Made by a program: the position numbers and the translations under genes
The notes under the pieces: model-generated
The model's database searches: none
Seen by the model: the letters and a program-made list of their open reading frames with translations, nothing else
Told to the model about the DNA's origin: nothing
Shown: positions 9,136 to 19,571 of the stretch, piece by piece
Position numbering within the stretch: position 1 is the first letter of the stretch
Layout of the letters: the number at the start of each line of letters is the position of its first letter
Source of the DNA: Entrophospora sp. SA101
Lineage: Eukaryota; Glomeromycota; Glomeromycetes; Entrophosporales; Entrophosporaceae
Assembly: GCA_958430865.1 (NCBI GenBank)
Contig: CAUDNR010004252.1
Location: 33,354-59,273, forward strand
Direction of reading: 5' to 3'
DNA: 25,920 nucleotides

Positions 9136-10962
9136 AATTAATAATCCTGAAATTTTATTTATTTATTAGAAATAGATTTGTAATTTTACTATTATTATTA
9201 TGATTATTATTATGATTATTATTATTATTATTATTATTATTATTTTGACTATGATTATTATATGATTACGATTATTATATGATTACAATTATTATATGAT
9301 TACGATTATTATATGATTACGATTATTATATGATTACGATTATTGTTATTATTATTATTATTTTATTACTAATATATATATAATATCACATATTAAATAT
9401 AATAAATTTAAAAGAATTTTACAAATATCGTTGACAAGAAATTTAATTTCCAAGTTTTTTTTGTATTAAGTTTACTACTAATGCAGTTATTGTAACTTGT
9501 TAATATTAACGATGTAACTATGTATTGATAAAACGAATATACACGACAAACTGTTTTTTTTTTTTTTTACCTATATGAGCCGATTTTATTAAGGTTTTAA
9601 ACCAAAGGTCTTTTTTTGTGCATTGACTTGGGTTTAACGGGTTCTGACTGTATAATTCAATAAAAACAAATTTCATAAGCGTATCTATCATTCAAATGCC
9701 CAATCACACCCAACACACTATTACTATAGTCTTTAACAAATTGACGCTTCCCGTCTTTTCCAATTTATTTTGGATGATCAACCACAATCACGTGATAAAG
9801 GGATTCGTGGTTTTGTTTTGAAATGGATTATAGTTTATGCTTTAATTGTTAAAAGTAACTCTGTTTTCATGATGAAATATAAAATAATTTGTAATAATAA
9901 AAAATTTATTCCTATTTTCACAAAGATATGAGATAAAATTAACAATCCAAATATTTGCAAGATGAAGGTTAGATACATTGTCAACATTGGCACTTTTATT
10001 TTACATTTAACTTGCACTCAATAATTCTGACATTTAAGTTATATCTAGTTCTTTCTCTGTTGTGCCATGCTTGCTTAATTAATTAATGGAAATAATAATA
10101 CGCAGCTATTAATAAATTGGGGCAAATTTATTTAACGTTGTATTTTGATAAATTATATAGTAACAGTAATAGATAAAATAAATATTAATATTAATATTAG
10201 AGAAGTTAAGAGCATTTGATGTGATAATTATAGAATCCCTGAGAAAAAAAGACATCAGACATCCCGAATGTATTGATTACATAATAATAAAAACGTACAT
10301 AATAAGTACACCAAAAATTTATATCAATTTATAGCTTAGATTCTGAGATTATTATTATGTATATACTTGAAATTCGATTATTAACTTTTTCATTATTCTT
10401 GTTTAAAGTTTTTTTTTGAGCATATTATTTTTTTTAAACTATTTTATCCATTATTACACTATCACCAAAATTCTTTCTATATCAAGTAATATACCAATTG
10501 TGTCAATATTATCTAAAGAATATTTATGCATTGCAGTAACTTCTACTCTAAATGTGCGTCTACAGCCAAACCTCTCTGTGAAAACACAATGACACCCGAA
10601 CAAATAAAATTCAATCCGTAGTTATTTGTATTTCTTAAAAAAAAAAATGCAGTGTATTGAAAATATTTTTCCTGACGAATAAATAATTATTATAAATCAT
10701 TGGATATTTGGCGGATATTTGGCAAATGACCGATTATCTAGGTGTCAAGCTTTATTGACTGACCGATTATCCGAATGTTGGCTTTATTGATTGACCAAGT
10801 ACTCAAACACCCGGCTAAGAACTTAAATAAATCCCAGTTGACGAAAAAACTTTTCAGATTGTACTAAGCTTTCCGGTATTATTATTACTTACTACTACTA
10901 TCATTATTATTATTACCATGATTATTATTACTATTATTTACTATTGTTATTATAATATCTCG
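9136..10962. other. non-coding inner part of the left arm
   Basis: This is the 3' flank of the left HMG gene. It holds a TAT/TGATTA microsatellite, a 17-bp minisatellite (9262-9346), a 15-T homopolymer (about 9554-9568), the dispersed repeat segment 10151-10366, and an ATT/ACT-rich stretch at the inner edge. A 60-codon minus-strand frame (9835-10017) is identical in both arms, but its composition (Ile/Leu/Phe from A/T codons) gives no reason to call a gene. Confidence 0.7.
9184..9360. repeat. microsatellite plus 17-bp minisatellite, left arm
   Basis: TAT and ATGATTATT repeats lead into five copies of a 17-bp unit ATGATTACGATTATTAT (9262-9346; the second copy has a C-to-A equivalent, the last ends TTGT), then more ATT. 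The mirrored array in the right arm has the same number of units with the same variant in the same place. Confidence 0.9.
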
Positions 10963-11750
10963 CCTTTGGGTAGAGGGAATCATGTGACATTACCTGAAAT
11001 TTTTATATGTTCTGCGGAACTTCCCATTGGCTGATCTGAATTTTTCATATGACCCACGTAACACAATTACCACGTGATTCTCCCTATCATTAATGGTTCG
11101 AATAAGGTTTATTCAAATTATTTGTTTTATTCGTCATGAATTTGAGTATTCGGATTACATTGAACGTTTATTCAAATAAACGAATAAATTCTAATAGAAC
11201 GAATAACTCGAATAGAACGAATAACAATAATTCGAATTAAAATAAGAATTTGTATTACTATTACTCCAACTATGACTTTTACCCTATTATGATGTATTGT
11301 ATTTTGTTTTTTAAATCCCAGGCGTAAAAATGAATGTTAAGAGAAATTTTTTTTTAAGCCGCTTAAAAATTCCTTACAGAGGTAATCAGCAAAATCATAC
11401 GTGTAACATTCGTGTTGAACCAAGTGAGAACCCCGGAAACTACATAGATAGGTTACCCTAAAATTTTCAAAATTTACTAATGAGTTTACCCAATATTTTT
11501 TATATTAGATTTACCCAAGTTGGTAATAACTCTCTAATCTTTAATAATAAATTTACCCAAAAATATCTATGACAAAAAATTTTTTTATTTAAAAAATTTG
11601 ACTAAAAATAGTGTGAGCAAAATCATGATATTAAAATAAATGAACATAATAAGTTAAATAATTAAAAAATTAATTAAGTCAGTTAGATTAATGTTCACCC
11701 TATTGATTGCTTTATTTAAAGTGTTACATCTACATAAAACCTCACAATTA
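10963..11750. other. palindrome spacer, non-coding half
   Basis: Unique sequence lies between the arms. It contains a patch of GAATAAACGAATAAA / GAATAGAACGAATAA words (about 11160-11240) that resembles the array at the far end of the window, and the second copy of the 27-bp repeat. Three ATTTACCC-type strings follow (about 11495-11560). No gene seen. Confidence 0.55.
11430..11456 (+). repeat. 27-bp exact repeat, copy 2 (in the spacer)
   Basis: Identical over 27 bases to 7150-7176, same orientation, 4280 bases away. It shares the leading ACCCCGGAAAC and trailing GATAGGTTAC. The flanks are unrelated apart from the TTTACCC/GGGTAAA words that follow each copy. Confidence 0.85.
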
Positions 11751-12395
11751 TTACAAGTTTGATTTATTCATTGTAAAGTTTTGACAATTCAAATTCCTAA
11801 CACATAAAGAAATTTTATCCAATATCCATTTAGCATGACATCTCAAATTATCAATCAATTCATCATGTTCTTTAGATAATCTTTTTCAAGAGAAATTTTC
11901 TTTAAATTTTTCATTAAATAATTTCTTTTTTTCATCACATAAACCACAACAAGCAACTCTAGTGGAATCAACATCATCAAAAATAGTGCTTTGATTAAAA
12001 AAGATTTTGTACTTAATTGTTTGTCAGAAACGATGCCACATTTACCATATTGATTATGACTTATTAAATTACTTTCTCTATATTCTCTATCCAATTTAGA
12101 ATTAATTTCCTCAAGGAAATATTTATTTCTATACAATTTTCTTAACTTTTTTAATTATTCTAATTTATTTGTTTCATCATTTGTTTCAGCTACAATATTT
12201 ATTTGGGAATTAACATTAACCTTGATTTATTACTGTCTCTACGTTCATTCTCATTCTCATTTTCATCCTTGTCCTCATCTTCATTTCATCCTTGTCCTCA
12301 TCTTCATTCTCACTTTCATCTTTGCTTTCATCTTCAAACAATAATATAGTACAGTTTTCATTCTCAGGAATTTCAATTAATTCACTAACATTTTC
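11751..12395 (-). pseudogene. unrecognised acidic/charged protein, frameshifted and cut by the gap
   Basis: Coding-like sequence runs from the gap down to a TAA at 11751-11753. It starts in mid-frame (ENVSELIEIPENENC), passes a strongly acidic block (FEDESKDESENEDEDKDE) and then a charged, helix-prone part (YRNKYFLEEINSKLDREYRES). It ends with a Cys-bearing tail seen in another frame (VDSTRVACCGLCDEKKKLF, and DELIDNLRCHAKWILDKISL). Several stops and at least two frame changes break it. The 5' part is missing because of the N run. I do not recognise the family. The consistent charge pattern and shared strand across the frames make a decayed gene more likely than chance. The 93-codon frame at 11855-12136 is only part of it, and its last third is out of frame. 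Confidence 0.45.
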
Positions 12396-12405
12396 NNNNN
12401 NNNNN
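12396..12405. other. assembly gap (10 N)
   Basis: Ten ambiguous bases lie between the spacer and the first base of the right arm. The true gap length is unknown. Because the palindrome's inner edge coincides with it, the junction of the two arms is inferred by the assembler and not read directly. Confidence 0.99.
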
Positions 12406-14033
12406 CGAGATATTATAATAACAATAGTAAATAATAGTAATAATAATCATGGTAATAATAATAATGATAGTAGTAGTAAGTAATAATAATACCGGAAAGC
12501 TTAGTACAATCTGAAAAGTTTTTTCGTCAACTGGGATTTATTTAAGTTCTTAGCCGGGTGTTTGAGTACTTGGTCAATCAATAAAGCCAACATTCGGATA
12601 ATCGGTCAGTCAATAAAGCTTGACACCTAGATAATCGGTCATTTGCCAAATATCCGCCAAATATCTATTGAATATTCGTTGATTTATAATAATTATTTAT
12701 TCGTCAGGAAAAATATTTTCAATACACTGCATTTTTTTTTTTAAGAAATACAAATAACTACGGATTGAATTTTATTTGTTCGGGTGTCATTGTGTTTTCA
12801 CAGAGAGGTTTGGCTGTAGACGCACATTTAGAGTAGAAGTTACTGCAATGCATAAATATTCTTTAGATAATATTGACACAATTGGTATATTACTTGATAT
12901 AGAAAGAATTTTGGTGATAGTGTAATAATGGATAAAATAGTTTAAAAAAAATAATATGCTCAAAAAAAAACTTTAAACAAGAATAATGAAAAAGTTAATA
13001 ATCGAATTTCAAGTATATACATAATAATAATCTCAGAATCTAAGCTATAAATTGATATAAATTTTTGGTGTACTTATTATGTACGTTTTTATTATTATGT
13101 AATCAATACATTCGGGATGTCTGATGTCTTTTTTTTCTCAGGGATTCTATAATTATCACATCAAATGCTCTTAACTTCTCTAATATTAATATTAATATTT
13201 ATTTTATTTATTACTGTTACTATATAATTTATCAAAATACAACGTTAAATAAATTTGCCCCAATTTATTAATAGCTGCGTATTATTATTTCCATTAATTA
13301 ATTAAGCAAGCATGGCACAACAGAGAAAGAACTAGATATAACTTAAATGTCAGAATTATTGAGTGCAAGTTAAATGTAAAATAAAAGTGCCAATGTTGAC
13401 AATGTATCTAACCTTCATCTTGCAAATATTTGGATTGTTAATTTTATCTCATATCTTTGTGAAAATAGGAATAAATTTTTTATTATTACAAATTATTTTA
13501 TATTTCATCATGAAAACAGAGTTACTTTTAACAATTAAAGCATAAACTATAATCCATTTCAAAACAAAACCACGAATCCCTTTATCACGTGATTGTGGTT
13601 GATCATCCAAAATAAATTGGAAAAGACGGGAAGCGTCAATTTGTTAAAGACTATAGTAATAGTGTGTTGGGTGTGATTGGGCATTTGAATGATAGATACG
13701 CTTATGAAATTTGTTTTTATTGAATTATACAGTCAGAACCCGTTAAACCCAAGTCAATGCACAAAAAAAGACCTTTGGTTTAAAACCTTAATAAAATCGG
13801 CTCATATAGGTAAAAAAAAAAAAAAACAGTTTGTCGTGTATATTCGTTTTATCAATACATAGTTACATCGTTAATATTAACAAGTTACAATAACTGCATT
13901 AGTAGTAAACTTAATACAAAAAAAACTTGGAAATTAAATTTCTTGTCAACGATATTTGTAAAATTCTTTTAAATTTATTATATTTAATATGTGATATTAT
14001 ATATATATTAGTAATAAAATAATAATAATAATA

Positions 14034-14190
14034 ACAATAATCGTAATCATATAATAATCGTAATCATATAATAATCGTAATCATATAATAATTGTAATCA
14101 TATAATAATCGTAATCATATAATAATCATAGTCAAAATAATAATAATAATAATAATAATAATAATCATAATAATAATCATAATAATAATA
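14034..14190. repeat. minisatellite and microsatellite, right arm
   Basis: Mirror of the left-arm array: five copies of the 17-bp unit (complement ATAATAATCGTAATCAT) at 14034-14118, followed by ATA repeats. Unit number and variant position are the same as on the left. Confidence 0.9.
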
Positions 14191-14244
14191 GTAAAATTAC
14201 AAATCTATTTCTAATAAATAAATAAAATTTCAGGATTATTAATT

Positions 14245-14964
14245 TTAAAATTTAAATGAATTGAATGTTTGATCACTCCAATAACGAGGAATATCGTCAT
14301 CATCTAGTGGTCCTGCCATGTCGATGTCTGTAACAATTGGAGATGATGTACCATAATAAAACGGTTCAGTAGCAATCCCAAAATTACCGTTATTAGCGGA
14401 TTGTTCGCAATGTATGCTGTCTATGAGATTTGCTTGCGGAATAATGGTAGTCGATCCATTGGTAATATTATCATCTCCATTATTTATCAATGGTTCATCC
14501 TCTAATGGATCGAACGTGACGACTTCAGCGCTGATTGATGATGAAGAAGAATGAACAAAGCTTTCTAAAAGAAAAGGTGGTGGTGATGTTTGAACACAAT
14601 TATTATCATAGTTTTCGAGAAAATTAAATTTCCAATTTTCTTTGGCAATTTTTGCCAAAATTTTAAAATAAATTTTTGTTAAATCCGTGTCTTCTAAATT
14701 ATTCCATACGTCAGCAGCTTCACGTGAAATCTCTATCATAGAGAAAGTTTCTTCAGGATATGTTTTCCTTAAATATTCACCAAAGTTTTTTAAGAATATT
14801 ATCCACGCATTTTGTATCTTTGGTGGAGTTTTTCTTGGTTTATTAGAAAAAGAAATCAAATAATCAATTGTCATCTTTATAATATCTGGTGGGCTTTCGA
14901 GTATGTTTTTTTCCTCTTCTGATAAATTCAATCCTTCAACCAGCAATTTCATATTTGATCCCAT
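14245..14964 (-). CDS. HMG-box protein, right-arm copy (intact)
   Basis: This is a 239-aa intronless protein of the MATA-type HMG-box family, expected to bind and bend DNA in the nucleus as a transcription factor. It begins MGSNMKLLVEG at ATG 14964. A second in-frame ATG lies four codons on, but the first is preferred as the longer frame. The HMG box covers about residues 43-115: PRKTPPKIQNAWIIFLKNF, the middle helix with SMIEISREAADVWNNL, and the last helix IYFKILAKIAKENWKF. The tail is Ser-rich (VHSSSSSIS), acidic (DPLEDEP, GPLDDDD), and ends with WSDQTFNSFKF, compatible with an activation region (inference). Two TATAAATA strings lie upstream. The gene converges with its twin across the palindrome. 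No TPT or RNA-helicase neighbour, as at the Mucoromycota sex locus, is present, so a mating role cannot be claimed. The HMG family call is firm; targets are unknown. Confidence 0.92.
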   Translation of the reverse strand: MGSNMKLLVEGLNLSEEEKNILESPPDIIKMTIDYLISFSNKPRKTPPKIQNAWIIFLKNFGEYLRKTYPEETFSMIEISREAADVWNNLEDTDLTKIYFKILAKIAKENWKFNFLENYDNNCVQTSPPPFLLESFVHSSSSSISAEVVTFDPLEDEPLINNGDDNITNGSTTIIPQANLIDSIHCEQSANNGNFGIATEPFYYGTSSPIVTDIDMAGPLDDDDIPRYWSDQTFNSFKF

Positions 14965-15033
14965 CTTTTTTTTTATAAAATATTATTAGATTATTGGGTT
15001 AGTATTTATTTCAGTTTGTCAGCAAGAGCTGTA

Positions 15034-15055
15034 TATTTATAAAGAAGTATTTATA
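15034..15055 (-). promoter_or_regulatory. TATA-like boxes of the right HMG gene
   Basis: Two TATAAATA strings on the minus strand (complement of 15034-15041 and 15048-15055) lie about 70-90 bases upstream of the ATG. They are preserved in both arms although the flanks have indels. Role inferred from position. Confidence 0.5.
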
Positions 15056-16139
15056 TTCCCACATTATTATTCCACTCGCAATTAGAAAATAGGCTTGCAT
15101 GATTCTTTTTGAATAATGAGATAAAGAACTTACCATTTGAATCTTCATTTTTGTAAAAAAAAACATCAATCAGCCATAATTCTTTGTCAACCAAACCAAC
15201 TAATCGTCGTCAATTAGTCATTGTAATAATTAGACCTTTTAAGGTTCTTTGATTAACTACTCTTTAGAATTTTGATCTATTTTATTTCAAAAAAAAAAAA
15301 AGGCCACATATTGGTAATTAATTCTTTGCCATGTGATCGTTTATTTTCACACGCAGTTTAATTTGTTAAAATAATTATATATAAAAATTTTTTTTTTTTT
15401 GATTGCATAAATTTTATTTTACACGTTAACAATGTATGATCATGGTGTATCACGTTACACAACTCGTGTGCATAAAAATTTAATAAAACCATTAAATGAT
15501 TTTCTAACATAATTTAGTGCATTTTAACAACTATTCACTATAGTTGGATAATTAAAAAGAAAAGTTATCATCAGTATTGAATAAAAATCATTTCTCTATT
15601 ATTGTTTTTATATATATATATAGTAATAATACTGAAATATTTTCGATTTGGCGTAACTTGATACGCCCTGATTGAATTTTCAACACTACACGTCAATTAT
15701 TAAGGGGTGGTCACAATTTTTAAATGAATTGACGTACAAAAAAAAAACAGCAGCGTAGCCTAACTTTTTATTCAGATATAGAGAAACACTAAATAAAACA
15801 ACAACTTAACATCATATAATCTTGTTTAACGATCTTACAAAGACAATTCAATTGAACTTGCAAAGACCATCCGATAAAATATTCCATTTAATGGCCATCG
15901 ACCAACTTTTAAAAATTTTATGAAAATTACAAGAACAATGATATATAGATTGAATTCAAATATGATCTTCACATTAGAAAACGATACTCTCGGAACTAAA
16001 CTAAGGAAGATAAAGGGAGTCTTTCGCCGAGAAGTCATATATTATGATGACTTATTGCCTCATCTAGTTTATTTGAAAATACATGGTTTATTATTATTTC
16101 AAAGGGTTGTTTTGAGTGGTTAGAAGCCGTGGATATATT

Positions 16140-17844
16140 AAACAACTACATCAAAGAATTATTCAATAAAGATATTTCCGGAAAATACTATCTATTCTTT
16201 TTAAAATATACCATTTACATATGCCTTTGTTCTTTCGTTGTCATATTATTTTCTGAATGAATATTGAGAAAGTAAATTCTGTTTCTTGTAATCAAGTAAG
16301 ACAAAAAGGAAAATTTAATTCAGACCGAATATTCACTTGAAAAAAAAGAGCTAGAATTGTGGATTATTAAAATTATTTATATAAATGGGAAACAAAAACA
16401 ATTTTTATAATATTGTTGTATTAATCCAATTAAATATGGAGGCGTTTGTGCGCGAAATTCCTTTTAATTAGCTAATTTCAAATTCACATACAACAACAAC
16501 ATCGCCAAAGCTCAATTAAACGACTGCCAAAGATTTAATCATCATTCTAATTTTTATCGGGATGACACATATTGTGCCAATTGAACATTCATTTGTCTCG
16601 GTATCTATTCTATCGATTAATTTAGGCAATTAATTTTCTTTCGATACCAAAAAAAAATCTTTAATGGTTCAGGCGTAAATTTTATGACAAAAACGGATAA
16701 TTTACCATTTAATATTAATATAATGTGGAAGCAACGTGATATTCACTCTGATTTTCGCTTCAATATCACGAATGAATTGGTTCTATCTAAAATATCGATA
16801 ACAAACTTACCTGTGCATTTCTATCCATAATATCCGATTTTACTCGTGTTGACATCTATCTACCTTATGAGAACTCGTATTTACGTTGTTCCTATCAGTA
16901 AGCACAAATGCCTCAATTGCTTTTCTTTACCTTCAATCATATTTTTCCTTTTAAATATAGGTAATAACATAGTGCTATGAAGTTAACTATACCTTCTTGC
17001 TGATGTAATCAATTCTTTTGACACCTAATGCATGTTTGCATTAAAATAATAAAATAACAACTCTCTCGTATCAATCGCCTTTGACTCTGATTATAATTCT
17101 TCGTAATTAAACTCACCAAAAATTATGGATAAACAAATTCCAAGACCATTTTTTCATTTGATAATTCTATATATTTAAAATACATGATTGGTAACTTAGA
17201 ATTTTTATGTGATAATTTACTTTTACAATTTTAATTGAGAGATTTATAAAACATAAAATTTTACAATTCAACATAAAAGTGTAAAGTATTAATTAATTGA
17301 GAATTCTGGTCTTAATACTTTGCATATCTTGATTACAAGACCTATACCATGTAAAATATTACTAAACCATTGTTCTCCAGTTGAGTTTACTGCGTTAATA
17401 CCCCTAAATTATATATACGTTCATACACGTATTGCAAAATTTAGAATGTTGAGGAATTTTATTTATTTATTTATTTATTATTATTTACATATAAAATATG
17501 CCTTGAGAACTTTCTTCAGGGTGCATGCTGACTCTATTCTCCCCTGGGGAAATAAACCGGTTCTTGTCCTTTAATTTAAGATCATGCTTGCAGCTCTATG
17601 AATCTGTATATGATGCACTGGAGATCACTAAGTCTTCACTCTTTGAAGTATAACTGCTATCCTAGACAATCCACCAGTGGTAATGTCTCTGCCAGTATAT
17701 CGGGGTCGTCGTACCCATTTACTATTAATATTAACAATTTACAATCGCTTCATTAGTAGCAAAACAAAAATTTATATATATATATAGTAAATTGTAAGCG
17801 GAAAATTTTGATATGATTTTTACAAAATCGATAATGTCTGTCCG
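16140..17844. other. intergenic stretch right of the palindrome
   Basis: AT-rich, with no convincing coding segment on either strand. The 84-codon frame at 17320-17574 has no family resemblance I can see. Around 17520-17720 base composition is a little richer in G and C, but I cannot assign it. The only recognised element is a short copy of palindrome-arm sequence at 17725-17763. Confidence 0.5.
17725..17763 (+). repeat. short diverged match to palindrome-arm sequence
   Basis: It shares TTAATATTAACAA, TTACAAT and CATTAGTAG in order with the right arm at about 13871-13908 (complement in the left arm at about 9472-9509), with mismatches between. It is too short to assign to a family on its own. 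Confidence 0.5.
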
Positions 17845-18048
17845 TTATCGAATAAGTCGAACTGTTTCCAACAGGTTGATTTTCATGATAAGAACGACAT
17901 CATCAATTTGATTTTCTTCACATCGGTGATTCATCTGAGATAGACTTGAAGTGTTGACCTCACGCCGTAATATAAACCACTCAGGATCAATGCCAATTAT
18001 TTTGTAAATTTCAGATTTACGAAAGGTACAATATCTGGCTGCTATCAC
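17845..18048 (-). CDS. unrecognised short frame, possibly a gene fragment
   Basis: The 67-codon frame reads IAARYCTFRKSEIYKI, GIDPEWFILRREVNTSS and ENQIDDVVLIMKINLLE. Its amino-acid mix is more protein-like than other short frames in the window (Trp, Cys, Arg and acidic residues are present). The frame stays open a few codons upstream as CHRDYG with no ATG. I do not recognise the family. It may be a fragment of a repeat-borne gene or a chance frame. Confidence 0.25.
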   Translation of the reverse strand: MIAARYCTFRKSEIYKIIGIDPEWFILRREVNTSSLSQMNHRCEENQIDDVVLIMKINLLETVRLIR

Positions 18049-18265
18049 ACCATAGTCTCGATGACATTGGAATAAGTGTTACTATTATTAATCAAGTATT
18101 CAGCGAATATTTGGTTAATAGGATATTTGATTTTTCATTGGTTGACTGACCGAACATAATAAATAAAATGAAGTTTTCTCACAAATAAATTCATCTGTTC
18201 CAATTAATTAAATTAATTATCTCACCACTTCCATTCATTTAAGATGGAAGTAATAATACATAATA

Positions 18266-18367
18266 ATGGGAGGAAAGTCTTCTACTGCTCATATTTTGAA
18301 AAAAAGAAAAGTAAATAGTAGTTCTAAGAAGTCAAATTTGGATATGGAACTTGGCGGGAGAAACTGA
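18266..18367 (+). pseudogene. possible N-terminal gene fragment
   Basis: A 33-codon frame starts MGGKSSTAHILKKRKV and ends NLDMELGGRN-stop. The leading MG followed by a basic stretch resembles N-myristoylated or nuclear-directed N-termini. After the stop, another frame reads KKYKGAICRVNVSEVSDIIV. The two together suggest a broken gene, but no family can be named with confidence. The surrounding 18049-18884 has no other gene. Confidence 0.25.
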
Positions 18368-18884
18368 AATTGTAAAAAGATGATGGAAAAAAATATAAAG
18401 GAGCTATTTGCCGAGTTAATGTCTCTGAAGTTTCGGATATTATTGTTCATTGTAATTTTGTGATGAATCTACATCTAAAATATATTACACATTTATGGGA
18501 AATATAAAAAGAATTTTTGAAAAAAAAAATTGATAATTTTGATAGAATGTAAAAATGATTAATAAATTCAAAATTTTTCCTCAACAATGGAAAATTAATT
18601 GAATGAATCCGAATCTACTCAATGCCCATATCAGTCAGTATGTACAATAATAATATTGACAATAAAGAAGTTTCTGATTTAAAAAGAAAGAAATAAAAGA
18701 AAAAACTATCATTACTATATTTAATCATCATTTATTTGTTGTATACGAATTACTTTATTGTTATTACTATTATTATCCAATATCATCATCTACTACTATT
18801 TTCATTAAAATCTATTGAATGTTGTTACTTTTCGAAAATTTGAATAATCTTTTTTAGTTTATTAGCATTGGATTATTATTGTTG

Positions 18885-19045
18885 ATATTGTCAGTTTTAC
18901 AATTCCCTTCAATTCATTAGTAATAAATTCATCAAGCTCTCCAATAGTTGGTCTCTTGGATCTATATCCCAACGCCCTTTGGATAATCAACAGGCAAACC
19001 TGGTAATATTGGCGGTCTTAATCCTTTACATATCTCTATTAATGT
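18885..19045 (-). pseudogene. protein kinase C-lobe end (TKL-like), relic
   Basis: The minus strand reads IEICKGLRPPILPGLPVDYP, then in another frame RWDIDPRDQ, then PTIGELDEFITNELK. This is the subdomain X-XI end typical of the tyrosine-kinase-like families expanded in these fungi: glycine-rich RPxIxPGxP, the cysteine/tryptophan-aspartate CWDxDPxxRP segment, and the last helix. Two frame changes and the absence of the rest of the catalytic domain mark it as a fragment. The CWD cysteine is replaced by Arg in this frame. Confidence 0.75.
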
Positions 19046-19571
19046 TTTTTTTGTAAAAAATGGATATTAAAATAATATTTGATACTTATAATAATATTTA
19101 TGTCAAAAAATAAAAATTTGTCTTTTTAAAGCCTTTTTAAATTTTATTTGTGTAATTTTATTAGTAATTTTTGTATATAGTAAAAGCAAAAACGAATTAT
19201 CTCGATAGCTCACAAAAACCCACCTTCTAACTAGAGATAAATGAAAGGGGCGCTAAAAATACACCATACGAGTTCGTCGGATATCCAATTAACCGCAAAG
19301 ACCATTCTGTAATCTTGCGGCAAGTGTGCGTGTAAAAGTATGTAGAGTTTAATTAAGGCTATCTTTCGTAATATTGTACGTAATATAAACGTCTTAGCTC
19401 CATTTGACAGAGTGAAACTTGGAGAAGAAGGTTTAAAACATACTAATATAGTTTTTTTTATCAGAGGATCTGCATATTGACGATACCCTGTGTAATTTGT
19501 CCACCTTTAATAATTTATTCTTGTATGAATTTTAATTATTTATTAGAAAGTAAAAAAAATTTATAAAATTA
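19046..19571. other. upstream region of the oxygenase gene
   Basis: No gene. The stretch 19210-19380 is less AT-rich than its surroundings and might be a decayed repeat; I see no terminal repeat or coding motif in it. The last 60 bases before the ATG are AT-rich and contain a TATAAA string at 19562-19567, only about 10 bases upstream, too close for a TATA box. Confidence 0.45.

Larger units (their letters stand above)
7241..10962 (+). repeat. left arm of a ~3.7-kb inverted duplication carrying an HMG-box gene
   Basis: The sequence matches the complement of 12406-16139. The outer end (TAATATATCCATGGCTTCTAA, 7241 on) pairs with the complement of the 16139 end. From 8434 to about 10240 positions pair with a constant coordinate sum of 23380, meaning no net indel. 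Inward, one 1-base homopolymer difference and one 11-base block (near 10702 / 12668) change the sum to 23368. The segment 9018-10962 has essentially only those two differences. The coding part has about 18 substitutions. The outer part (7241-8400) is much more diverged, with many indels, for example a left-only block near 7440-7620. The inner edge at 10962 is where the partner arm meets the assembly gap, so true homology could extend further. Confidence 0.93.
12406..16139 (-). repeat. right arm of the inverted duplication
   Basis: Complement of 7241-10962. Relative to the left arm it carries an 11-base block near 12668-12680 (AACGAATATTCAATAG against ATTGG), one extra base in an 8-T run (about 13129-13136), many small deletions upstream of its HMG gene (15000-15260), and an apparent insertion of some 300 bases around 15380-15690. 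The outermost 240 bases (about 15900-16139) still align to 7241-7440 through indels. Confidence 0.93.

Noticed and set aside
9262..9346. Regular 17-bp repeats considered as a CRISPR array
   Set aside because: Units are directly adjacent with no spacers, and the genome is eukaryotic; it is a minisatellite.
9835..10017. 60-codon frame identical in both arms (also 13363-13545)
   Set aside because: Identity is explained by the near-identical arm tract; codon and residue content look like random AT sequence, so no gene is called.
15835..16123. Overlapping 67-codon frames on both strands at the outer right arm
   Set aside because: The matching left-arm region has indels that break both frames, and neither shows a known motif.
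7241..16139. The palindrome considered as a large DNA transposon with long terminal inverted repeats
   Set aside because: No transposase, no target duplication at the outer edges, and each arm contains a complete gene; a segmental inverted duplication fits better.
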